Shown here: positions 1-6,408 of the stretch, piece by piece
How the letters are laid out: each line of letters opens with the position of its first letter
How positions within the stretch are numbered: the first letter of the stretch is position 1
Assembly: GCA_036389695.1 (NCBI GenBank)
Contig: DASVWG010000141.1
Span: forward strand, 1 to 37,938
DNA from: JALZHR01 sp036389695
GTDB taxonomy: Bacteria > Acidobacteriota > Blastocatellia > Pyrinomonadales > Pyrinomonadaceae
DNA: 37,938 bases
Direction: 5' to 3'
The notes under the pieces: model-generated
Told to the model about the DNA's origin: nothing
The model's input: the letters and a program-made list of their open reading frames with translations, nothing else
The model's database searches: none
Made by a program: the position numbers and the translations under genes

Positions 1-2
1 AC

Positions 3-1064
3 AATTACATAACTGCCGCGCAACATCAAAATGCATTAATTAAAACGCTCTGCGAAGTAAAATCCTTCGCCCCGCTCGATGAGGGCAAAGGCTACGCGGT
101 CACATACATCGAGCACGACCCGGAAAAATGGGAAGGACAAAAAGCCGACACGAGCGATGCGAATCTTTTTCCGCCGCGAACAATCACCTGCAAGCGTCTC
201 ATAATTTCCGCCGGAACCTTCGGCAGTCCTTATCTGCTGTTCAAAAATCGTGAAGCTTTCCCGAATCTCAGCCCCAAACTCGGCTCGCGCTTCTGCGTCA
301 ACGGCGACTTGCTTTCGTTTATCGAAAACAGCCGGGAGAAAAAAAACGGCAAGAGCGTGCCGCGCGTTCTCGACCCGAATTTCGGCACGGTCATTACCAG
401 CGCGATTCGTCTGGGCGACACGCTCGACGGTTTGGGCGAGCGCGGGCGCGGGTTTTACGTCGAAGACGGCGGCTATCCTTATCTGGTCAGCTGGGGCGCG
501 GAATTGTCGGGTTTCTTCGGTCTGCTGCGGCGCACGGCTCATTTCGCCAAAATGTTTTTCAAATACCGGCTCGGTCACAGCCAGGATGCCAACCTCGACA
601 GCGAGATAGCCAATTTAATCGGCGACGCCACGCTTTCCAAAAGCTCGATGCCCGTCCTTGCCATGGGACGCGACATCCCGAACGGCGTCATGAAGCTGAA
701 CGGCAAATATCTGGATTGCGATTGGAAAATTAAAGAATCGCAGAAGTATTATGACCGCGTAATAAGAATCATCAAAGGCATCGCCGACGCGCTAAACGCC
801 GAATATACGGACAATCCGACTTACCGCTATCTGCAACAGGTAATCACGGCTCACCCGCTCGGCGGCTGCCCGATGGGACGCGACAAAACCCGTGGCGTCG
901 TCGATTCATACGGCGAAGTTTTCGATTATCCCGGTCTATATGTGATGGACGGCTCAATCCTGCCCGGACCGGTCGGACCGAATCCTTCGATGACCATCGC
1001 CGCCATCTCCGACCGCGCCGCCGAACACATCATCGAGCAGCAAAGGTCGGAAACGCGCGCGTGA
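3..1064 (+). CDS. GMC family oxidoreductase, cholesterol-oxidase-like (5' end outside window)
   Basis: The frame is open from base 3 with no start in the window, so only the C-terminal ~353 residues are present. The first part reads NYITAAQHQNALIKTLCEV and, further on, AGTFGSPYLL, the substrate/FAD-domain pattern of GMC flavoenzymes close to cholesterol oxidase. The C-terminal GMC_oxred_C signature is very clear: HPLGGCPMGRD, which carries the catalytic-region His, then VVDSYGEVFDYPGLYVMDGS and NPSMTIAAISDRAAEHI. Members oxidise alcohols or sterols using FAD; the substrate here cannot be read from sequence. It is followed closely by the PsiE-like gene on the same strand. The internal TTG at 309 is not a real start, because coherent family sequence continues upstream of it. 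The family call is firm and the substrate unknown. Confidence 0.93.
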   Translation, partial: NYITAAQHQNALIKTLCEVKSFAPLDEGKGYAVTYIEHDPEKWEGQKADTSDANLFPPRTITCKRLIISAGTFGSPYLLFKNREAFPNLSPKLGSRFCVNGDLLSFIENSREKKNGKSVPRVLDPNFGTVITSAIRLGDTLDGLGERGRGFYVEDGGYPYLVSWGAELSGFFGLLRRTAHFAKMFFKYRLGHSQDANLDSEIANLIGDATLSKSSMPVLAMGRDIPNGVMKLNGKYLDCDWKIKESQKYYDRVIRIIKGIADALNAEYTDNPTYRYLQQVITAHPLGGCPMGRDKTRGVVDSYGEVFDYPGLYVMDGSILPGPVGPNPSMTIAAISDRAAEHIIEQQRSETRA

Positions 1065-1098
1065 GTGTCGAAAATCGCCCGGCGTTCTTCGGCTAATG

Positions 1099-1104
1099 TA
1101 TAAT
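1099..1104 (+). promoter_or_regulatory. Candidate -10 box (TATAAT) for a leaderless psiE-like transcript
   Basis: A perfect TATAAT ends exactly 6 nt before the ATG at 1111, so transcription would begin on or beside the A of the start codon. No good TTGACA-like -35 is seen and no Shine-Dalgarno precedes the ATG, which fits a leaderless mRNA. The same hexamer-N6-ATG spacing is seen before the AraC-type gene and gmd in this window. Confidence 0.5.
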
Positions 1105-1110
1105 TCCGGT

Positions 1111-1545
1111 ATGGAAGAAATGACAAAGGAAGAAGACATCGGAACGGGCGAGGAATCGAAAGCCGAGCGCGTCATCGGCGATTATCTGGGAAAGACGACG
1201 CACCTGTTTCTTTCCGTGCTGGCTTTGCTGCTGCTGATTGCATCCGGTATCGCCGCTTTCGATACGGTGGTGCGAGATTTTCCCGCGCTTCTCTCGCCCG
1301 CGACGGATGAATATGCCGTTTTGCAGAGAATCGTCGAAAATATTTTATTGATTGCGATTGCCGCCGAATTCGCGCTGCTTTTATTGTTTCATCGAATGAG
1401 CGCGGCGGTCGAAGTCGTCGTTTTCGTCATCGCCCGTAAAACCGTCAGCCCGAACGTCACCGCGCTCGATTTGCTGCTCTGCGCGGCGGCAATCGCCGGG
1501 CTTATCGTTTTGCGGTATTACTATCTGCCCGGAAAGACTACCTGA
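1111..1545 (+). CDS. PsiE-family (phosphate-starvation-inducible-like) membrane protein
   Basis: 144-residue integral membrane protein. A charged, acidic N-terminus of ~30 residues is followed by four hydrophobic segments: HLFLSVLALLLLIASGIAAF, ENILLIAIAAEFALLLLFH, AVEVVVFVIARKTV and ALDLLLCAAAIAGLIVLRYYYL. The 'VIAR...ALDLLL...IRYYYL' tail is the typical PsiE pattern; the family has no settled biochemical function. I chose the ATG at 1111 because a perfect TATAAT lies 6 nt upstream. An in-frame ATG at 1096 overlaps that box and is less likely, and 1120 is also possible. The next gene follows after 3 nt, so the two are probably cotranscribed. Confidence 0.8.
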   Translation: MEEMTKEEDIGTGEESKAERVIGDYLGKTTHLFLSVLALLLLIASGIAAFDTVVRDFPALLSPATDEYAVLQRIVENILLIAIAAEFALLLLFHRMSAAVEVVVFVIARKTVSPNVTALDLLLCAAAIAGLIVLRYYYLPGKTT

Positions 1546-1548
1546 CGA

Positions 1549-1938
1549 ATGAAAGATTATCTGAAAACGCCGAAGATTCAACGGGGCGATATAAAACTTT
1601 TATGGCACTCGGATTACTGGGACGGAATCATAAGCGGAATGCTTTTATACCGGAACCGGCAATATTGGTTTGAAATGTTTGAAGAGAATAAGGGAGAAGA
1701 TTTTTATCGTCGCTTTTTCGTTTTCAAATTAACCGGTGAACAAATAATTGAAGAGACAAATTGGCAGCAGTTGTTTAGGGAGAAAGTCGGCGGGCATACG
1801 GATTATGATGAAAACGGAATGCTTAACACAGCTTTAGTAAAACCATCTGAAACGCACGCTGAATTTTATGACGCTTACAAAAACCGAAAGAAACTCGATT
1901 TGTCCGGGAATGAAATAATCGGCTGGTTTGAAATATAA
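1549..1938 (+). CDS. Hypothetical protein, AT-rich, cytosolic
   Basis: 129 residues, not recognised. It has no signal peptide or membrane segment and is rich in aromatic and charged residues (KLLWHSDYWDGIISGMLLYR, QYWFEMFEEN, RRFFVFKLTGEQIIEETNW). The pattern suggests a compact alpha/beta protein with an N-terminal beta-rich part. It starts 3 nt after the psiE-like stop, so it is likely translated from the same mRNA. Its codons are visibly more AT-rich than those of the flanking genes (many aaa, gaa, ttt and tat), hinting at a different origin or weak codon selection. The size and composition resemble small accessory or immunity-type proteins, but nothing in the sequence proves that. Confidence 0.7.
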   Translation: MKDYLKTPKIQRGDIKLLWHSDYWDGIISGMLLYRNRQYWFEMFEENKGEDFYRRFFVFKLTGEQIIEETNWQQLFREKVGGHTDYDENGMLNTALVKPSETHAEFYDAYKNRKKLDLSGNEIIGWFEI

Positions 1939-2019
1939 AATTTATAAATGACTCATTCACGACCAAACCGCTTTGCGGGCGCTTTGAGCGGGCGCGGCGG
2001 CGCAGGCATAAAATCAAAG

Positions 2020-2053
2020 TTTCTGTCACAAAATTAAACTACCCGGTGTTTAT
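2020..2053 (+). promoter_or_regulatory. ECF-sigma-like promoter of the Tat amidohydrolase gene
   Basis: TTTCTGTCACAAAA (2020-2033), 13 nt, then TGTTTAT (2047-2053). Seen as core elements this is TGTCACA-N16-TGTT. The identical two-part block with identical spacing precedes the convergent amidohydrolase on the minus strand (4554 to 4521). TGTCACA resembles the -35 I recall for ECF41-group sigma factors, but the -10 recalled for that group is CGTC rather than TGTT. The predicted start of transcription falls only a few nt before the ATG at 2063. Confidence 0.6.
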
Positions 2054-2060
2054 CGGGTAG
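2039..2060. promoter_or_regulatory. Inverted repeat overlapping the promoter -10 (possible operator)
   Basis: CTACCCG (2039-2045) and CGGGTAG (2054-2060) form a perfect 7-bp dyad with an 8-nt centre. The dyad straddles the TGTTTAT element and ends 2 nt before the start codon. If the transcript starts near 2058-2060 the dyad acts as DNA, for example as a repressor site; if it starts further upstream it would form a hairpin next to the start codon. The other copy of the promoter lacks this dyad. Confidence 0.45.
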
Positions 2061-2062
2061 AG

Positions 2063-3409
2063 ATGCAAAACTTAAAAGTCAAAGCTATATCCGAAACTGA
2101 AAATTGCGCCGCCGGAGGTCTCACCCGCAGGTCTTTTCTGACCGGCGCGGCGGTCTCGCTGGTCGGACTCGGTCTGGGAGCGAGAGCGTTCGCTCAGCCG
2201 CCTTTACAGTCGAAGGCTTATGAATTTATCAATGGACTCTGGTTTGACGGCGATAGCTTTAAAATTAAAAGGTTTTATTCTACCGGCGGAATTTTGACCG
2301 CCCGGAAGCCGGGTAAAATAGATTCGGTCATCGACCTGGCGGGCAAGTATGTCATTCCGCCTTTCGGCGAAGCGCACAATCACAACGTCGAATGGTCTAA
2401 CGAGGAAACATTTTCACGCCTCCGGCGAACATATCTGGAAGCCGGCATCTTCTATATCAAAAATCCGAACAATCTGCTGCGGGCAAGAACGCCGTTGGCG
2501 GGCAGGATAAACGTCCCGGCGAGCATCGACGCGGCGTTTGCCAACGGCGGGCTGACCGCTTCCGGCGGACATCCGCTGGGAGTCGTTAAACGCAATATCG
2601 AGCGCGGCGGCATGACTGAAAAGGACGGCGACGGCGGATTTTATTTCATCATTGACAACCCAGCCGACCTCGACCGCAAGTGGGAAACGATTTTGGCGGG
2701 GAAACCCGATTTTATCAAAACATACCTTCTCTATTCCGAAGAATACGAAAAACGAAAAACGGACGGGAAATATTTTGCCTGGAAAGGACTTAATCCAGCC
2801 CTTTTGCCTGAAATCGTCCGGCGAGCGCATCGCGCCGGTTTGCGAGTCACAACTCACGTCGAGACGGCAAATGATTTTCATAACGCCCTGATTGCCGGAG
2901 TCGACGAGGTCGCGCACACGCCCGGATTCAGACCGGAGAATGATGATTGGACAAAATACGACGCGTCTCGCTTTAAAATTTCAGAAACCGACGCGCGGCT
3001 GGCGGCGCGAAACCGTACGGTAGTCGTTACCACTTTAGTTTCGGCGATAGACCGCGCTTTCCAGCAGAAAGAGGGCGAGCCTTTCAATGAGATACGCGGG
3101 CTGCTCGCCGAAAATCTTCAGATGTTAAAGAAACACGGCGTTCGCCTTGCCGTCGGCAGCGACAGCTACCGGCAAACCTCTCTGGCTGAAGCCTTGAATC
3201 TACAAAAACTGGGAGTGTTTGATAACCGCGCGCTGCTGAAAATGTGGTGCGAGACGACGGCGGCGGCAATTTTCCCGAAGCGCCGAATCGGGCATTTGAA
3301 AGAAGGCTACGAGGCTAGTTTCCTGGTCTTGAACGACAACCCTGTGCAGGATTTCGCCGCCGTCCGCCGGATTGATAAACGATTTAAGCAGGGCGAGTTT
3401 TTGTCGTAG
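2063..3409 (+). CDS. Tat-exported amidohydrolase (imidazolonepropionase-like)
   Basis: 448 residues. The N-terminus has a twin-arginine signal, TRRSFLTGAAVSLVGLGLGA with R22-R23, ending near ARAFAQ, so the folded metalloenzyme should be exported. Metal ligands of the amidohydrolase superfamily are all placed as expected: H105-N-H107 after strand 1, K219 (DFIKTYLLYS, probable bridging carbamylated Lys), H265 (TTHVET), H285 (DEVAHTPG) and D367 (AVGSDSY). The last ~50 residues return to the composite beta domain (GHLKEGYEASFLVLNDNPV). The substrate is unknown; the family hydrolyses amides, cyclic ureas, esters and peptides. There is essentially no Shine-Dalgarno, and the promoter lies directly against the start. 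The promoter is shared with the convergent amidohydrolase, suggesting one regulon. Confidence 0.92.
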   Translation: MQNLKVKAISETENCAAGGLTRRSFLTGAAVSLVGLGLGARAFAQPPLQSKAYEFINGLWFDGDSFKIKRFYSTGGILTARKPGKIDSVIDLAGKYVIPPFGEAHNHNVEWSNEETFSRLRRTYLEAGIFYIKNPNNLLRARTPLAGRINVPASIDAAFANGGLTASGGHPLGVVKRNIERGGMTEKDGDGGFYFIIDNPADLDRKWETILAGKPDFIKTYLLYSEEYEKRKTDGKYFAWKGLNPALLPEIVRRAHRAGLRVTTHVETANDFHNALIAGVDEVAHTPGFRPENDDWTKYDASRFKISETDARLAARNRTVVVTTLVSAIDRAFQQKEGEPFNEIRGLLAENLQMLKKHGVRLAVGSDSYRQTSLAEALNLQKLGVFDNRALLKMWCETTAAAIFPKRRIGHLKEGYEASFLVLNDNPVQDFAAVRRIDKRFKQGEFLS

Positions 3410-3424
3410 CAAGCACACGGCTTC

Positions 3425-3446
3425 GACCGGCTCTGCCGAACCGGTC
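3425..3446. repeat. Short palindrome between convergent genes (REP-like or terminator)
   Basis: GACCGG (3425-3430) and CCGGTC (3441-3446) enclose CTCTGCCGAA, with the inner GGC...GCC also able to pair. It lies in the 77-nt gap between two convergent stop codons, so it could act as a two-way terminator, although no T-run follows. The wording (CTTCGACCGGCTCTGCCGAA) resembles REP-type dispersed palindromes of many bacteria; only one copy is in the window. Confidence 0.4.
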
Positions 3447-3486
3447 ATAACACTTGGTCGCCCATCAATGTCGAAAAACGGAAGCT

Positions 3487-4488
3487 TTAACGCAAATACG
3501 GGGCGACGTTTTTGGCGATGGTTTTCAATTCTTTGTCCGATAATCCCACGCGCGTGAACGCTTCCCAGCTCTCGCGCGGTCGGAGATTGGAACCGACCGC
3601 GCCATCTGTGCCGTAAAGGATTTTTTTGACGCCGACTTGACGGATTAGTTTGACTATCAGCGCCGAAATCTCAGCGGAGTTTTCGGGCACTGCGTTTGAC
3701 GCTAAATCAAACCAAAGATTGCGCGTGCGCGGGTCTTTTTTCTCAATCGCTTCGGCAAGCACCTTCATCACCGCATAAGCGGGCGGGTCATCATAGCCGG
3801 GTCCCGAGCTGGCAAAATGAGCGATTTGCACCGGAATGTCGGGCGCCTGCGACAGGAGCTGTTCGAGGAAAACGCGCGCCTGCTCCTCGCCATACGGACG
3901 TTTTAAGGAAAACGAAGCTCGCATATGCACGACGATTGCCATCCGGCGCGAGTTTGCTTCGCGAAAAATCCGTTTTAACTTTTCGACGTGCTCCGGGTTT
4001 TCGAGCTGCACGTCAGAATTGCCGAAATGCAGTTTGATTCCGTACCGCAGATTCGGGTCTTTCGAGCACCGGACAAGCTCTTCAAGCGCATAATCTCTGA
4101 GCGGGTTGAAGCCGCAAAAGCCGCGCAGCCGCTTCGGAAACTGCGCCACCTGAGCGCCGGTCCAATCATTTTCGGCTTTGACTTTCGCGTATTCATCCGG
4201 CAGATTTCTGCCGGGTTTGCCTATCGTATAGGCGACGGACAAAATCACGCCGCGCCGGATACCGGCTTTATCCAGCAGCGCTATCACTTCCTGAACCGAA
4301 ACGGGATTGACGCCGATAAGCTGGCTGATGTAGGGACTGAACACATGCTGATGATGATCCGCCGCAGGCGCTTGCCGGACGGGCGGAACATTAGACGGCG
4401 ATGACTGGCTGCTTTGAGCAAACACGGCGACCGATGTCAGGAAAAACAGCAAAACGGACGAAAAGGTGAAATGCAATAGTTTTATCAT
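3487..4488 (-). CDS. Secreted amidohydrolase-2-type metal-dependent hydrolase
   Basis: 333 residues with a Sec signal peptide (hydrophobic core about residues 9-22, cut after VFAQ). The mature protein is a TIM-barrel of the amidohydrolase_2 group: DHHQH (H46-Q-H48), then VVHMR, VQIAHFAS and the C-terminal LYGTDGAVGS, giving the HxH, His, His and Asp ligands. Members of this group include decarboxylases and lactonases as well as hydrolases, so the reaction stays open. The start at 4488 is supported by GGAGA about 9 nt upstream. It converges with the Tat amidohydrolase gene and carries the same two-part promoter. It has no cytoplasmic maturation partner nearby. Confidence 0.88.
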   Translation of the reverse strand: MIKLLHFTFSSVLLFFLTSVAVFAQSSQSSPSNVPPVRQAPAADHHQHVFSPYISQLIGVNPVSVQEVIALLDKAGIRRGVILSVAYTIGKPGRNLPDEYAKVKAENDWTGAQVAQFPKRLRGFCGFNPLRDYALEELVRCSKDPNLRYGIKLHFGNSDVQLENPEHVEKLKRIFREANSRRMAIVVHMRASFSLKRPYGEEQARVFLEQLLSQAPDIPVQIAHFASSGPGYDDPPAYAVMKVLAEAIEKKDPRTRNLWFDLASNAVPENSAEISALIVKLIRQVGVKKILYGTDGAVGSNLRPRESWEAFTRVGLSDKELKTIAKNVAPYLR

Positions 4489-4520
4489 AAGGATTCTCCA
4501 AACCGATTTGTGACTATTGT

Positions 4521-4554
4521 ATAAACACTGCCGCGCTTTGTTTTGTGACAGAAA
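4521..4554 (-). promoter_or_regulatory. ECF-sigma-like promoter of the secreted amidohydrolase gene
   Basis: Reading the minus strand, TTTCTGTCACAAAA (4554-4541), 13 nt, then TGTTTAT (4527-4521). This is an exact match in both blocks and spacing to the promoter at 2020-2053, while the spacer sequence differs. A TATACAAT-like string follows the second block, so a sigma70 -10 could overlap. The expected leader is about 25-30 nt and contains the GGAGA ribosome site. Confidence 0.6.
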
Positions 4555-4619
4555 TAATCCGCGTATTCATCGTGTTTCTCAAATCTTTTTTTCCCGCGCC
4601 TTGCAGACCGCGCCGAGAA

Positions 4620-6173
4620 TTATTTGACGGTCGGCAGAAATTCCGGCGTCCGTCGCGCCTTCGTCTTTTGCTCGAAAGCGTAGGCGAATTTTATCAATTG
4701 CGGCTCGGCGAAAGCGCGACCGAAAAAGCCGATGCCGAACGGCAAACCGCCGACGAAGCCTGCCGGAACGGTGATGTATGGATAGCCCGCGACCGCCGCG
4801 ATTGACCACGTCGCGCCGCCGGCGGGCGCGATGACGGCGTCGAGCTTGTCTTTGGCGATGACGGCGTCGATTCCCTCTTCGCGCGTCGCGCGTTTTATCT
4901 TTGCCAGCGAATCGAGATAGGCTTTGTCGGTTAAATCGCCTTTGCTTTGCGCCTGCTCGAAAAGCTCCTGTCCGAAAAGCGGCATTTCGCGCTCTTTGTT
5001 TTCTTCGTTGTATTTGATTAAATCGGCGAGCGTTTTATATTTCGAATTTCTTTGCGCGAGATATTTGTTCAAATCGGTTTTAAATTCATAAAGCAAAACC
5101 TGCAAACGGTCATCGCCCAATTTTCCGAGATTTTCGGAAAAAGCGACGTCAATCAAAGTCGCGCCGCTCGACCTTAAGACTTCAAAATGCGCTTCCATAA
5201 TCTGTTTGACCGCCGCGTCGTTTCCCATAAATTGCCGCGCGACGCCGAGGCGCGCGCCGCGCAAGCCGTCCTTGTCCAAAAACTTCGTGTAATCTTTCGC
5301 GCCTTTTTTACTTTCGTTTGTAATTGCATCAAGCTTGTCGCGTCCGACCAGAACGCTTAAAAGAATCGCCGCGTCTTCGACGGTGCGCGCCATCGGTCCG
5401 GCGGTGTCCTGCGTGTGCGCGATGGGAATAATTCCGCTGCGCGAAACCAGTCCGAGCGTCGGTTTGATGCCGACGACGCCGTTTCGCGTCGCCGGACAGA
5501 TAATCGAGCCGTTGGTTTCGGTGCCGACGGCGACTGCCGCCAGGTTGGCGGAAACCGCAATGCCCGAACCGGCGCTGGAGCCGCACGGATTTTTATCCAG
5601 AATATAAGGATTATTCGCCTGCCCGCCGCGTCCAGACCAGCCGCTGATGGATTTCGTCGAGCGAAAATTCGCCCATTCGCTCAGGTTGGTTTTGCCCAGA
5701 ATCACCGCGCCCGCCTTGCGCAGTTTTTCCACGATAAAAGCGTCGCGCTCCGGCACGGGCGCATCGACCAGCGCGAGGCTTCCGGCGGTGGTTTTCATCT
5801 TATCCGCAGTGTCGATATTATCTTTTATCAAAACCGGAATGCCGTGCAGCAGACCGCGCGTTTTGCCGCGCCGGCGCTCTTTGTCCAGCTCGTCAGCAAT
5901 CCGCACCGCGTCCGGGTTTGTTTCGATGACCGAACGCAGTTTCGGGTCGATTTCCCTGATTCTTTCGAGATACAATTCCGTGATTTTTCGGGCGGTCAAC
6001 TCGCCCGACTGCATTTTCGCCTGAAGCTGCCGGACGGTGACTTCATTCAATTCCGCGCCCGTTTGCGCGGCGACCGTTTCGCCCGCCTTAATATCTTTCA
6101 TAAAACAAAGCGCGGAAATTCCCGCCGCGCCGGTCTGCAAAAACCGGCGGCGATTTTCTCTTTTCTGGCTCAT
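4620..6173 (-). CDS. Amidase-signature family hydrolase with Tat-type leader
   Basis: 517 residues from the ATG at 6173. The N-terminus RRRFLQTGAAGISALCFM looks like a twin-arginine signal, which decides this start; an in-frame ATG at 6242 would bury it. The amidase-signature catalytic triad is visible: Lys117 in GIPVLIKDNID, cis-Ser199 in NPCGSSAGSG and nucleophile Ser223 in TETNGSIICPA. The C-terminus GLPFGIGFFGRAFAEPQLIKFAYAFEQ is the usual family ending. It should hydrolyse an amide or peptide-amide to acid and ammonia outside the cytoplasm. It lies downstream of the M28 peptidase gene on the same strand but is separated from it by a strong terminator, so it has its own transcript. Confidence 0.92.
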   Translation of the reverse strand: MSQKRENRRRFLQTGAAGISALCFMKDIKAGETVAAQTGAELNEVTVRQLQAKMQSGELTARKITELYLERIREIDPKLRSVIETNPDAVRIADELDKERRRGKTRGLLHGIPVLIKDNIDTADKMKTTAGSLALVDAPVPERDAFIVEKLRKAGAVILGKTNLSEWANFRSTKSISGWSGRGGQANNPYILDKNPCGSSAGSGIAVSANLAAVAVGTETNGSIICPATRNGVVGIKPTLGLVSRSGIIPIAHTQDTAGPMARTVEDAAILLSVLVGRDKLDAITNESKKGAKDYTKFLDKDGLRGARLGVARQFMGNDAAVKQIMEAHFEVLRSSGATLIDVAFSENLGKLGDDRLQVLLYEFKTDLNKYLAQRNSKYKTLADLIKYNEENKEREMPLFGQELFEQAQSKGDLTDKAYLDSLAKIKRATREEGIDAVIAKDKLDAVIAPAGGATWSIAAVAGYPYITVPAGFVGGLPFGIGFFGRAFAEPQLIKFAYAFEQKTKARRTPEFLPTVK

Positions 6174-6262
6174 AAAATTACAATGCTCTTTTTTGATAAA
6201 TGTGATTCTTAATTTTATAGCCGATAAAGGTTTCATTGCCAAATCGATAGAATTTTTTACAT

Positions 6263-6298
6263 AAAAAAGACCTGAGATATTAGTCTCAGGTCTTTTTT
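6263..6298 (-). terminator. Strong rho-independent terminator after the M28 peptidase gene
   Basis: GACCTGAGA (6269-6277) pairs perfectly with TCTCAGGTC (6284-6292) across a 6-nt loop. A-runs and T-runs flank it (6263-6268 and 6293-6298), so it can work in both directions. On the minus strand it ends the M28 peptidase message before the amidase gene. Confidence 0.9.
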
Positions 6299-6408
6299 AA
6301 TTAAACCAATAATGAACGATTAAAAAATTGCTTCCTCGATTGTTCTTTGATGCGGCGTAAATCCGCGCCGTTAAAAAACTTTCGTTTCGCCGGATTTTGC
6401 GCCTACAG

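Noticed and set aside
36..578. 180-aa minus-strand ORF
   Set aside because: Antisense to the GMC oxidoreductase; the plus frame has clear family motifs and the antisense product has none.
5415..6212. 265-aa plus-strand ORF
   Set aside because: Antisense shadow of the amidase gene; Arg/Ala-rich with no recognisable domain.
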